From an uncultured Opitutia bacterium (GTDB lineage Bacteria; Verrucomicrobiota; Verrucomicrobiia; Opitutales; Opitutaceae), in assembly GCA_937952235.1 (NCBI GenBank), contig CALFZM010000187.1, positions 1 through 30,285 of the forward strand: a DNA stretch of 30,285 bases, read 5' to 3'. The notes beneath the pieces are model-generated. The model did not search any database. It was not told where the DNA came from and saw only the letters and a program-made list of their open reading frames with translations. Below are positions 14,253 through 21,511 of this stretch, one piece after another (the stretch's first letter is position 1; each line of letters opens with the position of its first letter). The position numbers and the translations under genes are program-made.

Positions 14253-15815
14253 TCAGCCGAGCGAGAGCTTGTATTCCACCGACTCGCGCAGCGCTTCCCA
14301 GCTGGCGTCGATGATGTTGTCGCTCACGCCCACGGTGCCCCAGATGCGGTCGCCGTCGCCACTCTCGATCAGCACGCGCGTGCGCGAACCGGCGCCGCTG
14401 CTGCCTTCAAGGATCCGCACCTTGTAGTCCCGGAGATTCATGTCGCGCAGTTGCGGATACGTCTTCTCCAGCGCGAGCCGGAGCGCGCGGTCGAGTGCGC
14501 CCACCGGGCCGCTCTCCTCGGCGACGGTGTGCACTGTCTGCCCGTTGACGTTCAGCTTCACCGTCGCCTCGGCCCACAGCTCGCCGCCGTGGCGCTCGAT
14601 GATGACGCGGTAGTTCTCCACCGTGAAGAACGCGCGGTTCTGCCCGAGGTGCTTGCCGACGAGCAGCCGGAACGACGCGTCCGCGGCCTCGTACTCGTAG
14701 CCGCGGAACTCGCGCTCCTTCAGCTCCTCGATCAGGCCCTTCATCTCCGGGCGTTTCTCGTCGAGCTCGAGCCCGAGCTCCCTCGCCTTCAGGGCGAGGC
14801 TGGAGCGGCCGGCCATGTCGGATACGAGCACGCGGGTGCGATTGCCGACCAGCGCCGGGTCGATGTGCTCGTAGCTGCGCGCGACCTTCTGCGCGGCGTT
14901 GGCGTGCAGGCCGCCCTTGTGGGCAAAGGCCGACTGGCCCACGTAGGGCGCCTTCGGATCCGGGCGCAGGTTGGCCAGCTCGTCGAAGAAGAGCGAAAGG
15001 TCCCGCAACTGCGGCAGATTCGATCCGCAGTGCGCGGTGCGCCCCATCTTCAGCAGCAGATTGGGCAGGATCGTGGTGATGTTCGCGTTGCCGACGCGTT
15101 CCCCGTAGCCGTTGGCCGTGCCCTGCACGAGCGTCGCGCCCGCGGCCACTCCGGCCAGCGAGAGCGCGACGCCGAGGCCGCAGTCGTTGTGGCAGTGCAC
15201 CCCGACCTTGTCGGGGCCAAATTCCTTCACCGCCCGGCCCACGATCTCCTTGAACTCATCGACCATCGTGCCGCCGTTGGTGTCGCAGAGCGAAAGGTTC
15301 GACGCCCCGCCGCGCAGCGCGGCCGCGAGCGTGCGGAACGCGTACCCGGGATCCGCCTTGTAGCCATCGAAGAAATGCTCCGCGTCGTAGATCACCTCGC
15401 GGCCCTGCGCGACCAGGTAGCGGGCGGAATCCTCGATCATCGCGAGGTTCTCCTCGAGCGTGGTGCGAAGGATCTCCGTGACGTGCAGCGTCCACGTCTT
15501 GCCCACGATGGTCATGACCGGCATGCCGCTCTCGAGCAGCGTCTTCAACTGCCCGTCCTCGCTCGCCTTCACGCCCGCGCGCCGGGTGGAGCCGAACGCC
15601 GCGAGCCGGGCGTGCTTGAGCTGCAGCTTCCGCGCCTCCTGGAAAAAGGTGATGTCGCGCGGGTTCGAGCCGGGGAAGCCGCCCTCGATGTAGTCGACGC
15701 CGAAACTGTCGAGCTTCTGTGCAATCAGCAGCTTGTCTGCGACGGAAAAACTGATGCCCTCCCCCTGCGTGCCATCGCGCAGGGTCGTGTCGTAGATCTT
15801 GACGGCGTTGCTCAT
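14253..15815 (-). CDS. cimA: (R)-citramalate synthase
   Basis: A 520-residue LeuA-family enzyme that should condense pyruvate with acetyl-CoA to citramalate, giving 2-oxobutyrate for isoleucine without using threonine. The TIM-barrel domain opens with YDTTLRDGTQGEG (8-20) and has DYIEGGFPGSNPRD, NLSLCDTNGGTMVDE, VGVHCHNDCGLGVA (metal histidines) and GTANGYGERVGNANI. The FAHKGGLHANAAQK block and a C-terminal LeuA dimer/regulatory domain (about 390-520) follow. The opening EGISFSVADKLLIAQKLDSFGVDYIEGG is of the citramalate-synthase type (TIGR00977) rather than isopropylmalate synthase. Start ATG 15815 gives MSNAVKIYD; an upstream in-frame ATG would add 13 unlikely residues. It is divergent from the EEP gene. 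Confidence 0.93.
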   Translation of the reverse strand: MSNAVKIYDTTLRDGTQGEGISFSVADKLLIAQKLDSFGVDYIEGGFPGSNPRDITFFQEARKLQLKHARLAAFGSTRRAGVKASEDGQLKTLLESGMPVMTIVGKTWTLHVTEILRTTLEENLAMIEDSARYLVAQGREVIYDAEHFFDGYKADPGYAFRTLAAALRGGASNLSLCDTNGGTMVDEFKEIVGRAVKEFGPDKVGVHCHNDCGLGVALSLAGVAAGATLVQGTANGYGERVGNANITTILPNLLLKMGRTAHCGSNLPQLRDLSLFFDELANLRPDPKAPYVGQSAFAHKGGLHANAAQKVARSYEHIDPALVGNRTRVLVSDMAGRSSLALKARELGLELDEKRPEMKGLIEELKEREFRGYEYEAADASFRLLVGKHLGQNRAFFTVENYRVIIERHGGELWAEATVKLNVNGQTVHTVAEESGPVGALDRALRLALEKTYPQLRDMNLRDYKVRILEGSSGAGSRTRVLIESGDGDRIWGTVGVSDNIIDASWEALRESVEYKLSLG

Positions 15816-15850
15816 GCGAGGGTCGAGGGTTGGCGGCGGATGCGTGGCTG

Positions 15851-15895
15851 GCAAGGGGGCTTTTCCGGACGGCCGGGCGGGCGGTTCCCCCTTGC
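15851..15895. promoter_or_regulatory. Inverted repeat in the cimA/EEP divergent gap
   Basis: GCAAGGGGG (15851-15859) and CCCCCTTGC (15887-15895) form a perfect 9-bp inverted repeat with a 27-bp spacer. It lies in the 110-bp gap between the two divergent starts. It could be an operator for a dimeric regulator or a leader stem in either transcript. No promoter boxes are convincing here. Confidence 0.35.
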
Positions 15896-15925
15896 GGGCG
15901 CAGGCAGCGCCCGGATGCTGGCGCG

Positions 15926-16708
15926 ATGTCCCGCCTGCTTGCCCTGACGCTCCTCGTCCTCGCCGCGCCGCTCGCGTCCGCCCAGCGCGAGCCGCTCACC
16001 CTGCGCGTGATGTCGTACAACATCCACCATGCGGAAGGCCTCGACGGCCGGCTCGACGTCGAGCGGATCGCTCGGGTGATTCTCGACGCGAAGGCCGACG
16101 TCGTCGGGCTGCAGGAAGTCGAACGCGGTGCCGAGCGCACGCAGCGGCGGGACCTTCCGGCCGAGCTCGCGAAGCTGACGGGCCTCACCGCGCGATTCGA
16201 CCGGAACATCCCGCACCAGGGCGGCGAGTACGGCAACGCCGTGCTTTCGCGCTTCCCGATCCGGCAGGCCCGCAACACGGCGCTGAAATCCTTCGCCGGC
16301 GGCGAGCAGCGCGGCGTGCAGCAGATTCTCCTCGAGCTCCCCGGCGGGCGCGAACTGCTGTTTATCAACACGCACCTGGACCACCGGCGGGATCCGGCCG
16401 AGCGCGAGCACAGCGCGACGGAACTTCAGGCGATCGTCGCGGCCGCGGGCCGGAGGCCCGTGATCCTCGTCGGCGACTTCAACGCCGCGCCCGAAGCGCG
16501 GTCCATCGCGGCCGTTCGCGGTTTCCTGACCGACACGTGGACCGCGGTGAGCCGGGAACCCGGCTTCACCATCCCGGTGCGCAAGCCGACGCGACGGATC
16601 GACTACATCTGGATCACCCCCGCCACGATCACTCCGTTATCGATGGCCGTGATCGCCAGCGAAGCCTCGGACCATCTGCCGATCGTCGCGGAGCTGCAGG
16701 TGAAGTGA
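15926..16708 (+). CDS. Secreted endonuclease/exonuclease/phosphatase (EEP) family protein
   Basis: A 260-residue EEP-fold hydrolase with a signal peptide (SRLLALTLLVLAAPLASA, 2-19). The metal-dependent active site looks complete: VMSYNIHHAEG, VVGLQEVERG, GNAVLSRFPI, LFINTHLDHR, VILVGDFNAAP, RIDYIWITP and SDHLPIVAELQ. Members cleave phosphodiesters or phosphomonoesters such as DNA, inositol phosphates or sphingomyelin. This short exported type is common and often of unknown substrate. An open frame extends 32 codons upstream; the ATG at 15926 is chosen because it gives the signal peptide. It ends 117 bp before the convergent thrC stop. Confidence 0.9.
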   Translation: MSRLLALTLLVLAAPLASAQREPLTLRVMSYNIHHAEGLDGRLDVERIARVILDAKADVVGLQEVERGAERTQRRDLPAELAKLTGLTARFDRNIPHQGGEYGNAVLSRFPIRQARNTALKSFAGGEQRGVQQILLELPGGRELLFINTHLDHRRDPAEREHSATELQAIVAAAGRRPVILVGDFNAAPEARSIAAVRGFLTDTWTAVSREPGFTIPVRKPTRRIDYIWITPATITPLSMAVIASEASDHLPIVAELQVK

Positions 16709-16715
16709 CGGCGCT

Positions 16716-16773
16716 GCGCTCCGCCAGGAGCGCGGCGACTCATTCCTCCTGCGGCCGGGGACGGCCGCGCTCC
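16716..16773. repeat. Palindrome pair with GGAGC heads (REP-like candidate, possible bidirectional terminator)
   Basis: Hairpin A is GCGCTCC-GCCA-GGAGCGC (16716-16733). Hairpin B is GCGGCCG-GGGA-CGGCCGC (16751-16768). A longer alternative stem pairs GGAGCGCGGC (16727-16736) with GCCGCGCTCC (16764-16773) perfectly over 10 bp. On the minus strand hairpin B is headed by GGGAGC, like the doublet at 14096-14174. It lies in the 117-bp convergent gap between the EEP gene and thrC, so a terminator role is also plausible. Confidence 0.5.
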
Positions 16774-16825
16774 CAAGGGGGATGGCGCGTTGGTGGACGA
16801 ACGCGACACGACGGCGCGGCCGGGG

Positions 16826-18184
16826 CTAGACCGCCCGGGCGTCGATGAACGCCCGGATCGCATCCGGCGTCGACTTGATCCGGTGTTTCACGACCGGGCG
16901 CGCCTTCAATGCCTCCAGCGTCGGGTGCGTGGGCGCCACGCCGATCGCCGCCTGGATCGTGTCGGGAAACTTGGCGGGGCTCGCGGTGGCCAGGACCACG
17001 TTCACCCGGTCTGGGTTGAGTTCCTTGAAGCCACAGGCGGTGTGGGGATCGGCGACGTAGCCGTGCTCCCGATACACCTGTTGGATGATGGTGGCGATCT
17101 CCGCGTCCGTCGTGCGGGAGGCGGTGAAGGTGTCGCGATCGAAACCCTCGAACCGGTACGCGCCGGTGCGCTTGAACGTCGCCATCACGTCCCGGACCCG
17201 GGCGGGATCGCGGCCGACGGCGAAGTGGATGAAGCGCTCGAAGTTCGACGCCACCTGGATGTCCATCGACGGCGCGAGGCTCGGCTGGACCGCCCCCACG
17301 CGGTACTCGCCGGTGGTGAAGAGCCGGTAGAGGATGTCGTTCTGGTTGGTGGCGACGCGGAAACCGCGGATCGGCACGCCCATCTTCTGGAGCATCCACC
17401 CGGCCAGCACGTTTCCGAAATTCCCGGTCGGCACGACGAACTCGACGTTGTCGCGCTCGCCGGCCGGCAGCTTCAGCCATGCGTGCAGGTAGTACACGCA
17501 CTGCGCCAGCACGCGCGCGAGGTTGATCGAGTTGACGGCCGACAGCCGGTGGCGCGTGCGGAAATCCTGGTCGCCGAAGACCTCCTTCAGCGCCGACTGC
17601 GCGTCGTCGAACGTGCCGTCGACCGCCAGCGCAAAGACGTTGTCCGCGCCCGTGCATGCCATCTGGCGCTCCTGCAGGGGCGAGACGCGGCCGTCCGGAT
17701 ACAGGATGAAGATCGCGGTGCCGGGTCGCCCGATCAGCCCGTGAATCGCCGCCGCGCCGGTGTCGCCGGAGGTGGCGCCGAGCACGTTGATCGTCTCCCG
17801 CCGCACCTGGCACTGGTGCGCGTAGAGGTTGCCGAGGAGCTGGAGCGCAAAGTCCTTGAACGCGAGCGTGGGCCCGTGGAACAGCTCGAGGACGTAGAGG
17901 TTTCCCGCGATCGGCCTGAGCGGCGCGATCTCCGGATGGTCGAAGCGCGTGTAGCTTTGCGCGACGATCCGGCGCAGGGTGTCCGCCGGGATGTCCGTCG
18001 CGAAGACGCGCAGGAACTCGAAGCACAGTTCCGCATAACCCAGCCCCGCGAAGCGCGCGAGCTCGCCGGAGAAATCCGGCAGCCGCTCGGGCAAATAGAG
18101 GCCGCCGTCGGGCGCGAGGCCGGTGGCGACGGCATCGGAGAAGCCGAGCGCGGGTGTCTGTCCGCGGGTGGAGAGGAAACGCAT
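16826..18184 (-). CDS. thrC: Threonine synthase
   Basis: A 452-residue PLP enzyme that makes threonine from O-phosphohomoserine in the cytoplasm. The N-terminus MRFLSTRGQTPALGFSDAVATGLAPDGGLYLP is typical. The PLP lysine is Lys110 in HGPTLAFKDFALQ. ATSGDTGAAA follows, then the phosphate-binding loop in PTGNFGNVLAGW. The C-terminal region VYREHGYVADPHTACGF is characteristic of the ThrC class with a long C-terminal domain, as in E. coli and yeast. It is the last gene of the serA-plsY-hom-lysC-thrC run. A 115-bp gap with heptad repeats separates it from lysC, larger than the other gaps in the run. No Shine-Dalgarno precedes the ATG. Confidence 0.97.
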   Translation of the reverse strand: MRFLSTRGQTPALGFSDAVATGLAPDGGLYLPERLPDFSGELARFAGLGYAELCFEFLRVFATDIPADTLRRIVAQSYTRFDHPEIAPLRPIAGNLYVLELFHGPTLAFKDFALQLLGNLYAHQCQVRRETINVLGATSGDTGAAAIHGLIGRPGTAIFILYPDGRVSPLQERQMACTGADNVFALAVDGTFDDAQSALKEVFGDQDFRTRHRLSAVNSINLARVLAQCVYYLHAWLKLPAGERDNVEFVVPTGNFGNVLAGWMLQKMGVPIRGFRVATNQNDILYRLFTTGEYRVGAVQPSLAPSMDIQVASNFERFIHFAVGRDPARVRDVMATFKRTGAYRFEGFDRDTFTASRTTDAEIATIIQQVYREHGYVADPHTACGFKELNPDRVNVVLATASPAKFPDTIQAAIGVAPTHPTLEALKARPVVKHRIKSTPDAIRAFIDARAV

Positions 18185-18191
18185 GGGTTCA

Positions 18192-18295
18192 GAGTAGCGA
18201 GTAGTGAGTAGCGAGTAGTGAGTAGCCGGAGCCCAACCCGTACGCTGAACTCGCCTGCCGGATGCTCGCTACTCGCTACCCGCTACTCGCTACTT
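18192..18295. repeat. Heptanucleotide tandem repeat with inverted copy
   Basis: Five tandem units of GAGTAGY fill 18192-18226 with C and T alternating at the last base. After a 34-bp spacer, an inverted array of about five units (GCTACTC type, 18261-18295) follows. The arms can pair over about 35 bp with one mismatch per repeat, mostly G-T, so a G-U wobble in one RNA strand. It occupies nearly all of the lysC-thrC gap (18185-18299) and would be a long hairpin in the leader before thrC. Function is unknown: attenuator, processing site, protein-binding array or mobile repeat. Confidence 0.75.
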
Positions 18296-18299
18296 TCCT

Positions 18300-18776
18300 T
18301 TACAGCTTCTCGAGTTCGAACGCCGCGTGCACCACGCGCGCGGCCTCGTCGGCCTGGTCCTTGGCGATCACGACCGAGATCTTGATCTCGGAGGTGCTGA
18401 TGAGCTCGAGGTTGATGCCGGCCTTCGCCAGCGCCTCGAACAGTGTCGCCGCCACGCCGCTGTGGGTCTTCATGCCGACGCCCACGACGGAGAGCTTGGC
18501 AATCTTCTCGTCGAAGGTCGCGTCGCCCCCGACTTCCTTCAGCGCGGGCTCGAGCGCCTTCACCGCCTTGTCCTTCTCGGACAGCGGCACCGTGAAGGTG
18601 AGATTGGCCACGCCGCCGCGGCCGACGTTCTGCACGATCATGTCGACGTTGATCGTGGCATTGGCGAGCGCCTTGAACACCTTGGCGGCGGTGCCGGGCT
18701 TGTCGGCGACGTTGCTCACGACGACCTTGGCCTGGTCCTTGTCGACGGCGACGCCGCGGACGAGCACCTTTTCCAT
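18300..18776 (-). other. Candidate internal translation product of lysC (aspartokinase beta subunit)
   Basis: Within lysC, the in-frame ATG at 18776 (Met247) is preceded by AGGAAG (18790-18785) at 8 nt spacing, one of the best ribosome sites in the window. The product would be 158 residues, beginning MEKVLVRGVAV, and would contain just the two ACT domains. In B. subtilis aspartokinase II and in C. glutamicum LysC the same kind of internal start, at about residue 246-250, makes a beta subunit of about 160-170 residues. Position, length and ribosome site agree, but expression is not shown. Confidence 0.5.
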
Positions 18777-19514
18777 GTAGGCGACTTCCTGTTTCACGAT
18801 GGTTCCTGGGTTGTTGTTGAAGGAGGAGCGGACTTCGAAAACGACGTTGTACTTCGCGGCAAACTCGACCGAGCGGGTCTGCATGACCTTGCTGCCGAGG
18901 GACGCCAGCTCGAGCATCTCGTCGTAACTGATCTCCGGAAGCTTCTTCGCGTTCTTCACCACGCGCGGGTCGGCGGTGTAGACGCCGTCGACATCCGTGT
19001 AGATCTCGCATTTGTCCGCCTTGACCGCCGCCGCGAGCGCGATGGCGGTCAGGTCCGAGCCGCCGCGGCCGAGGGTCGTGGTCTGCCCCTCGGCGTTGGT
19101 GCCCTGGAAGCCGGCCACGATGATCACCTTGCCGGCCTGGAGGTCGCCGATGAGGGCCCTGGCGTTGATGTCCTTGATCTTCGCCTTGGTGTGGACCGTG
19201 TCCGTGAAGATGCCGGCCTGGGCGCCGGTGTAGCTCACGGCGTCGACTCCGATCGCGTGCAGCGCCATGGCGGTGAGCGCGATGGTCTCCTGCTCGCCGA
19301 TGGCGAGGAGCTGGTCCATCTCGCGTTCGCTGGGCAGCGGAGTGATGGCCTTGGCGCGGGCGATCAGCTCGTTGGTCACGCCGGCGCGGGCGGAGACGAC
19401 GACCACCAGCTCGTTGCCGGCGTCGCGCACCGCCTTGATCCGGTTGGCGACGTTCTTGATGCGATCGACGTCACCCACGGAGGTGCCGCCGTACTTTTGG
19501 ACGATTCGGGCCAT
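18300..19514 (-). CDS. lysC: Aspartate kinase
   Basis: A 404-residue aspartokinase that phosphorylates aspartate, the entry to lysine, threonine and methionine synthesis. The kinase domain has KYGGTSVGD (7-15), VVSARAGVTNEL, TLGRGGSDLTAIALA and EIYTDVDGVYTADPR. Two ACT domains follow (about 265-335 and 340-404), with KPGTAAKVFKALANATINVDMI and THSGVAATLFEALAKAGINLELIS, so feedback control by lysine or threonine is expected. The length matches the single-function alpha subunit of Bacillus and Corynebacterium types rather than the fused kinase-dehydrogenase of enterics; hom is separate, 51 bp upstream. An internal start for a beta subunit is described as its own entry. Confidence 0.97.
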   Translation of the reverse strand: MARIVQKYGGTSVGDVDRIKNVANRIKAVRDAGNELVVVVSARAGVTNELIARAKAITPLPSEREMDQLLAIGEQETIALTAMALHAIGVDAVSYTGAQAGIFTDTVHTKAKIKDINARALIGDLQAGKVIIVAGFQGTNAEGQTTTLGRGGSDLTAIALAAAVKADKCEIYTDVDGVYTADPRVVKNAKKLPEISYDEMLELASLGSKVMQTRSVEFAAKYNVVFEVRSSFNNNPGTIVKQEVAYMEKVLVRGVAVDKDQAKVVVSNVADKPGTAAKVFKALANATINVDMIVQNVGRGGVANLTFTVPLSEKDKAVKALEPALKEVGGDATFDEKIAKLSVVGVGMKTHSGVAATLFEALAKAGINLELISTSEIKISVVIAKDQADEAARVVHAAFELEKL

Positions 19515-19565
19515 GGAGGCTTCAGCAGTTAAAGGGAGGGTAAGTACGCGCGAGGTCCGGCCGCA

Positions 19566-20888
19566 TCAGCGGTCAAAATCCCCGATCCGCAGCAGGACGG
19601 GATCGTCGAGCACCGCGCCGAGGCGCCGGAGCTGTTTCAACGTGCCGCCCATCGCGCGCTCGTTGCTCTCGTGCGTCGTCAGGACGAGCGACGCGGCGCC
19701 CGGCGTATCGGCGGGACTCTGGATGACGCTGGCGATGCTGACCTTGCCCCGGGCCATGACGGAAGCGACGCGCGCGAGCACCCCGGGTTCGTCCTTCACC
19801 GTGAGACGCAGATAATAGCGGGAACGGATGCTCTCGGGCGGCGCGAGCCGGCAGCCGTTGTCCCGGGGCTGCGTCACTTCGCCGAGCAGGTGGCCGCCCT
19901 TGCCGTGGGTCAGGAGCGAGGCGGCGTCGGCGATGTCGCTGATCACCGCGCTCGCGGTGGCGTCCTGGCCCGCGCCGCGGCCGCTGTAGAACGTCGTGCC
20001 GACCACGTCGCCGGTGACCGAGACGGCGTTGAACACTCCGCTCACGTTGGCGACCACGTTGCCCTCCGGCAGGAGCGTGGGATGCACGCGCACGCTGAGC
20101 TCGTTCCGCGCAAAGTCGCGCGTGATGATCGCAAGCAGCTTGATACCGAAACCGAGCGTGGCGGCATTCTTGAAATCCGCCGGGGTGATGCGGGAGATGC
20201 CCTCCACGATCATCTGGTCGGTCTTCACCCAGACCCCATGGGCGAGCCACGCGAGCACCGACGCCTTGTGCGCGGTGTCCCAGCCGTCGACGTCGAGCGA
20301 CTCGTCCGCCTCCGCGTAGCCGAGCCGCTTGGCCTCGGCGAGCACGGCTGCGTACGGGGCATCCTGCTCCTCCATCTGGGTGAGGATGTAATTGCAGGTG
20401 CCGTTCAGGATGCCGTAGATGCGCGGGAAGCGGTTGGCGACGAGACCTTCGCGCAGCGCCTTGATGATCGGGATGCCGCCGGCCACCGAGGCCTCGAAGA
20501 AGAAATGGCCGCCGTGCCGCTGCGCCGTGGCGATGATCTCGGGGCCGTGCTCGCAGATCAGCGCCTTGTTGGCCGACACGACCACCGCACCGCGCCGGAG
20601 GGCGGCGAGCGTGACTTCGCGGGCCAGCGTCGTGCCCCCCATGAGCTCGCACACGATATGGATCGAAGGATCGTTCGCGATGGCGAGCGGGTCCTCGGTG
20701 AGCAGCCGGGCCGGCACCTTCACCGGGCGCCGCTTCGAGCGGTCGCGCACGGCCGCGCGGGCAAGGTTCAGTTTCGCGCCGAGCCGGGCTTCGAGCTCGC
20801 CGCGATGCGACGACAGATGCTTCCAGACGCCCTGCCCGACCGTGCCGAAGCCGCAGAGACCGATGTTGAAGGTTTGAGGGTCGCTCAT
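19566..20888 (-). CDS. hom: Homoserine dehydrogenase
   Basis: A 440-residue monofunctional homoserine dehydrogenase reducing aspartate semialdehyde to homoserine. The nucleotide motif is GLCGFGTVGQGV (10-21). VVVSANKALI (102-111), ASVAGGIPIIKALREGL (133-149), YGILNGTCNYILT (158-170) and LDVDGWDTAHKASVLAW (198-214, with the catalytic Asp204 and Lys208 pair) follow. The C-terminal ACT domain (about 357-440, KDEPGVLARVASVMARGKVSI) suggests threonine feedback. The ATG at 20888 overlaps the plsY stop as ATGA, so translation is probably coupled. It makes the substrate line for thrC together with lysC; an asd gene is not in the window. Confidence 0.97.
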   Translation of the reverse strand: MSDPQTFNIGLCGFGTVGQGVWKHLSSHRGELEARLGAKLNLARAAVRDRSKRRPVKVPARLLTEDPLAIANDPSIHIVCELMGGTTLAREVTLAALRRGAVVVSANKALICEHGPEIIATAQRHGGHFFFEASVAGGIPIIKALREGLVANRFPRIYGILNGTCNYILTQMEEQDAPYAAVLAEAKRLGYAEADESLDVDGWDTAHKASVLAWLAHGVWVKTDQMIVEGISRITPADFKNAATLGFGIKLLAIITRDFARNELSVRVHPTLLPEGNVVANVSGVFNAVSVTGDVVGTTFYSGRGAGQDATASAVISDIADAASLLTHGKGGHLLGEVTQPRDNGCRLAPPESIRSRYYLRLTVKDEPGVLARVASVMARGKVSIASVIQSPADTPGAASLVLTTHESNERAMGGTLKQLRRLGAVLDDPVLLRIGDFDR

Positions 20889-21502
20889 GGTTTCGTGACG
20901 CCCGCCTTGCGGCCGACCTTGGATTCGGTGCCGGCGAGCAGGCGCGTGATGTTGGTGCGGTGGCGCAGGATGACGAAAAGCGCGGTGACGGCCGAGATCA
21001 CGACCAGCAGGAGGGGCTGGCCCAGCAGCAGTGCCGAAACCGGGAGTGCGATCGCGCCGAGCATCGAGCCGAGCGAAACGTAGCGCGTCAGGGCCAGCGT
21101 CAGCATGAACACCACGAAGGCGATGCCCATGCCGAGCGGGAAGACCATGAGGAAACCGCCCGCGCCCGTCGCGACGCTCTTGCCCCCGCGGAAGCCGGTG
21201 AAGCACGAGAAACTGTGGCCGAGCACGGCCGCGACCAGGCCGGCGATGCCCACGGCGAGCTGCTGCTCGACGGGCAGGAAAAACATCGGCCAGCCGGCGG
21301 CCACGATACCCTTGAGGGCATCGAGGAACAACACGAGGTTGCCCGGGCCCGCGCCGAGCACGCGACGCACGTTGGTCGCGCCCGGATTCCGGCTGCCAAC
21401 CTCGAAGATGTTCACGCCCTTCGCCCGCGCGACCAGGTACCCGAAAGGCAGCGCGCCCAGCAGGTAACCGATGGCAGTCGCGAGAAGCAGCGGCGTGAGC
21501 AT
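20885..21502 (-). CDS. plsY: PlsY, acyl-phosphate:glycerol-3-phosphate acyltransferase
   Basis: A 205-residue polytopic inner-membrane protein that acylates glycerol-3-phosphate from acyl-phosphate, the first step of phospholipid synthesis. The three cytoplasmic motifs are present: GSRNPGATNVRRV after the first helix, LGHSFSCFTGFRGGKSVATG in the middle and LRHRTNITRLLAGTE near the end. About five hydrophobic segments separate them. The gene sits between serA (9-bp gap) and hom (4-bp ATGA overlap), an unexpected place for a lipid gene in an amino-acid run. Confidence 0.96.
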   Translation of the reverse strand: MLTPLLLATAIGYLLGALPFGYLVARAKGVNIFEVGSRNPGATNVRRVLGAGPGNLVLFLDALKGIVAAGWPMFFLPVEQQLAVGIAGLVAAVLGHSFSCFTGFRGGKSVATGAGGFLMVFPLGMGIAFVVFMLTLALTRYVSLGSMLGAIALPVSALLLGQPLLLVVISAVTALFVILRHRTNITRLLAGTESKVGRKAGVTKP

Positions 21503-21511
21503 CCGGCGTGG

